The position numbers were made by a program, and so were the translations under genes. The notes beneath the pieces are model-generated. The model saw only the letters and a list, made by a program, of their open reading frames with translations, was not told where the DNA came from and ran no database searches. 23,055 nt of DNA from Planctomycetaceae bacterium (GTDB taxonomy: Bacteria > Planctomycetota > Planctomycetia > Planctomycetales > Planctomycetaceae): positions 1 to 23,055 of the forward strand of contig JALTOP010000051.1 in the NCBI GenBank assembly GCA_027000105.1, read 5' to 3'. This document shows, piece after piece, positions 20,845 through 23,055 of this stretch. The number at the start of each line of letters is the position of its first letter. The first letter of the stretch is position 1.

Positions 20845-23055
20845 AAACATGAACTCACTCAAATTCAACGCATACAAACAGAACAGCCTTAAGGATTCTT
20901 CACCGCTAACATGATGTTTCTGCTGTAAATTATGGATCAGTTTCAAACCGTCTGCCACCTCTGTTTCAGTCGGTTTTCTGCAGAAGACAAGATTCAACCC
21001 GCGCGTTACCTGTTTCCGGACGTCGTCGCCGGCTTCTTTTCGCAATCTTGCTGCAAACTGTTTCGCCTGCTGATTCAAAAATTGGCCGTTGATCATCCCG
21101 AGCGCCTGAGAAGGTTGAATTGTCGTGAAGCGGGCTTCGCACGTCGTGTCGGTATCGGGGAAGTCAAAATTGGAAAGCTCCGGAGGAATCAGCGAACGTT
21201 TGATGAAAATGTAGATGCTTCTGCGATTCTGTTCTTCCCGGGATGATTTTCCCCAACCCAGACCGGGACGTGATTGCGTCGAAAGCACTTCTTTGGAAAC
21301 ATCGGGAAAGAAGCTCGGCCCGTAGACCCGCCTGTTCAAAACACCTGTGGTCGCCAGAATGGCATCCCGTATTTCTTCTGCCGATAGTCTTCGCAAGTTG
21401 AAACGCCAGAACAGATCGTTATTCGGATCCTTCTCCAAAGATTCCGAAACTGCCCTGGATGACCGTTTGTAGGCGTTGCTGGTGACGATCAGTCGGTGCA
21501 TCCGTTTCATTTTCCAGCCGCCCCGTACGAACTCGTTGGCAAGCCAGTCAAGGAGGTCGGGATGTGTCGGCGGAACCCCGAGCAGACCGAAATTATTCGG
21601 TGAGCGGACAATACCCCGCCCGAAATGATGCTGCCAAATCCGATTCACCATCACCCGGGCTGTCAGGGGATTTCCCTCCGAAGCAATCCAGTTGGCCAGC
21701 GCAATCCGTCGGGGTGCCGGTTTTCCGGAAGGATTATTGACAGGCGATTTCCGACCGAATTCACCGAACAGCTCAGGGAATCCCGGCGTGACCACAGCGC
21801 CGGGAACATGCGGATTACCCCGCTGGAGAATGTGCATCGGAGCGGGGTTGGGCACATATCTTGCCACGCTGAGAACCATTTCACGAGCCGGGAGTTTCTT
21901 GCGCTGTTCGATCAATTCTTCCCGCCGCTTTTTCAGGGGAACATACCTTTCCCACTGTTCAGGGTCGAGATACTGCTTCAATTTCTCGTCCAGTATTTTC
22001 TGTCTCTCCGGGGTTTCGGTCGCTCGCTGGTCAGCCGCAGGCATTTTGACAATCCCCTGCTGCTCGATCGCTCGCATCTCCTGTTGCAGCTGTTTCAACT
22101 CTGCCTCGATCCTTCGATACTGCTCCTTCAGTTCGGGAGGCGAAACATCGGTCTGATTATTCGATAACTGGTCAGCCCGTGTTCCGTATGATGTCAGTTC
22201 ATCAAGAAAAGCAAGCATCCGATAATAGTCGGCATGCGGAATCGGGTCGATTTTGTGTTCATGACAACGGGCACAGTTCAGGGTCAGTCCGAGCATTCCC
22301 TGGCCGATCGTGGTCAGGATGCTGTCGAGTTCATCGTAACGGGCCAACTCCGGGTCAGCCGGTTCATCATCCCAAATGCCGAGTCGATAAAAACCGCTGG
22401 CGATAATTGTTTCGCGGTTCCGGTTTGGCAGGACATCGCCTGCAAGTTGCTCTTTCAGAAACTGGTCGTAAGGCTTGTCATCGTTGAACGACTTGATGAC
22501 ATAATCGCGATACTTCCACGCGTTCGGCTTTGTTCCATCCCGTTCAAAACTGTTTGTCTCGGCATAGCGCACCACATCGAGCCAGTGCCTTGCCCAGCGC
22601 TCTCCGTAATGAGGCGATGCCAACAGTCGATCGACCAGTTTTTCATACGCGTTTTCCGAGCGATCCTGAAGGAACCGCTCCACTTCTTCCGGCGTGGGAG
22701 GCAAGCCGATTAAATCCAGATACAATCGCCGGACAAGCACCTCCGGCTTCGCAGGTGCAGCCGCTTTCACGCCGTTGCTTTTCAGGCGGGCGTCGATAAA
22801 ACGGTCAATCGGATGGGACGAAGCAACGCCCTCGGGAGGGGCCACCTTTTGGACAGCCTCGAACGCCCAGTGCGAATTGAATTCGGCTCCTTCTGCAATC
22901 CATTGTTTGAGGATCGCGACTTCCTCCGGTTTCAGCGGATCGTGTTCAGCGGGAGGCATCCGCAGATCGGGATCTTTTTCCTCGATTCGGGCAATCAACT
23001 CGCTTTCCCCGACCTTGCCCGGCACGATCGCTTTCGCCCCGGAATCCGTCTTCTT
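20836..23055 (-). CDS. DUF1549/DUF1553 (planctomycete cytochrome-type) protein, 5' end outside window
   Basis: Large exported planctomycete protein family, always paired with DUF1501; function unproven. The visible 739 codons read in frame to the last base of the window, so the gene begins beyond 23055. Domains in order: the C-terminal part of a PSCyt1 cytochrome c-like domain (VPGKVGESELIARI, DLRMPP, VAILKQWIAEGAEF), DUF1549/PSCyt2 (HPIDRFIDARL, YLDLIGLPPTPEEV, HYGERWARHWLDVVRYAE) with a haem-type CxxCH in NCARCHEHKIDPI, a probable coiled coil (EQYRRIEAELKQLQQEMRAIEQQ), and DUF1553/PSD1 (RIALANWIASEGNPLTARVMVNRIWQHHFGRGIV, THPDLLDWLANEFV, RLSAEEIRDAILATTGVLNR). The haem CxxCH of PSCyt1 is upstream of the window. 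Confidence 0.93.
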   Translation of the reverse strand, partial: KKTDSGAKAIVPGKVGESELIARIEEKDPDLRMPPAEHDPLKPEEVAILKQWIAEGAEFNSHWAFEAVQKVAPPEGVASSHPIDRFIDARLKSNGVKAAAPAKPEVLVRRLYLDLIGLPPTPEEVERFLQDRSENAYEKLVDRLLASPHYGERWARHWLDVVRYAETNSFERDGTKPNAWKYRDYVIKSFNDDKPYDQFLKEQLAGDVLPNRNRETIIASGFYRLGIWDDEPADPELARYDELDSILTTIGQGMLGLTLNCARCHEHKIDPIPHADYYRMLAFLDELTSYGTRADQLSNNQTDVSPPELKEQYRRIEAELKQLQQEMRAIEQQGIVKMPAADQRATETPERQKILDEKLKQYLDPEQWERYVPLKKRREELIEQRKKLPAREMVLSVARYVPNPAPMHILQRGNPHVPGAVVTPGFPELFGEFGRKSPVNNPSGKPAPRRIALANWIASEGNPLTARVMVNRIWQHHFGRGIVRSPNNFGLLGVPPTHPDLLDWLANEFVRGGWKMKRMHRLIVTSNAYKRSSRAVSESLEKDPNNDLFWRFNLRRLSAEEIRDAILATTGVLNRRVYGPSFFPDVSKEVLSTQSRPGLGWGKSSREEQNRRSIYIFIKRSLIPPELSNFDFPDTDTTCEARFTTIQPSQALGMINGQFLNQQAKQFAARLRKEAGDDVRKQVTRGLNLVFCRKPTETEVADGLKLIHNLQQKHHVSGEESLRLFCLYALNLSEFMFVD

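Overview
The window comes from a planctomycete (Planctomycetota, probably Planctomycetales). The evidence is a DUF1549/DUF1553 protein directly followed by a Tat-exported DUF1501 protein, a secreted formylglycine-type sulfatase, a secreted SMP-30/gluconolactonase-type protein, small lone genes separated by long spacers, and several genes with weak or no Shine-Dalgarno sequence. No rRNA, tRNA, CRISPR array, insertion sequence or phage module was found. The species cannot be named from the sequence.

Left part (1-5706, mostly minus strand): the N-terminal 382 codons of acetolactate synthase (ilvB), an exported gamma-glutamyltransferase (ggt), a small plus-strand BON-like protein with a strong RBS, the acyl-phosphate:glycerol-3-phosphate acyltransferase plsY, and the queuosine-precursor enzyme queC. 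These are housekeeping or envelope genes and do not look like one operon.

Middle part (5707-13610, plus strand): a small lipoprotein, a secreted gluconolactonase-like protein, a fabH-type ketoacyl-ACP synthase III, a GNAT-like acetyltransferase, a rhomboid protease, and two paralogous short proteins that look like type IV/Flp-type pilins. The genes are spaced by hundreds of bases. Two gaps (10125-11028 and 11899-12451) hold no confident gene. The second pilin-like gene ends at a strong inverted repeat that can serve as a bidirectional terminator.

Right part (13609-23055): a minus-strand cluster of sulfatase, compact NagA-like deacetylase and a conserved-looking unknown protein; then plus-strand thiL facing minus-strand maf; then DUF1501 and a DUF1549/DUF1553 gene running off the right edge. 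The sulfatase with an N-acetylglucosamine-6-phosphate deacetylase suggests use of sulfated amino sugars (inference). thiL (thiamine diphosphate synthesis) and maf are housekeeping.

The most unusual signals are: (1) short tandem duplications of 9-18 bp that repeatedly fall on gene ends and in four cases contain the stop codon; (2) the pilin-like pair with the signature Glu one residue further than in usual prepilins and a conserved C-terminal Cys pair; (3) a NagA-like enzyme reduced to the metal-binding barrel; (4) 17-bp direct repeats upstream of the rhomboid gene and palindromic repeats upstream of fabH.
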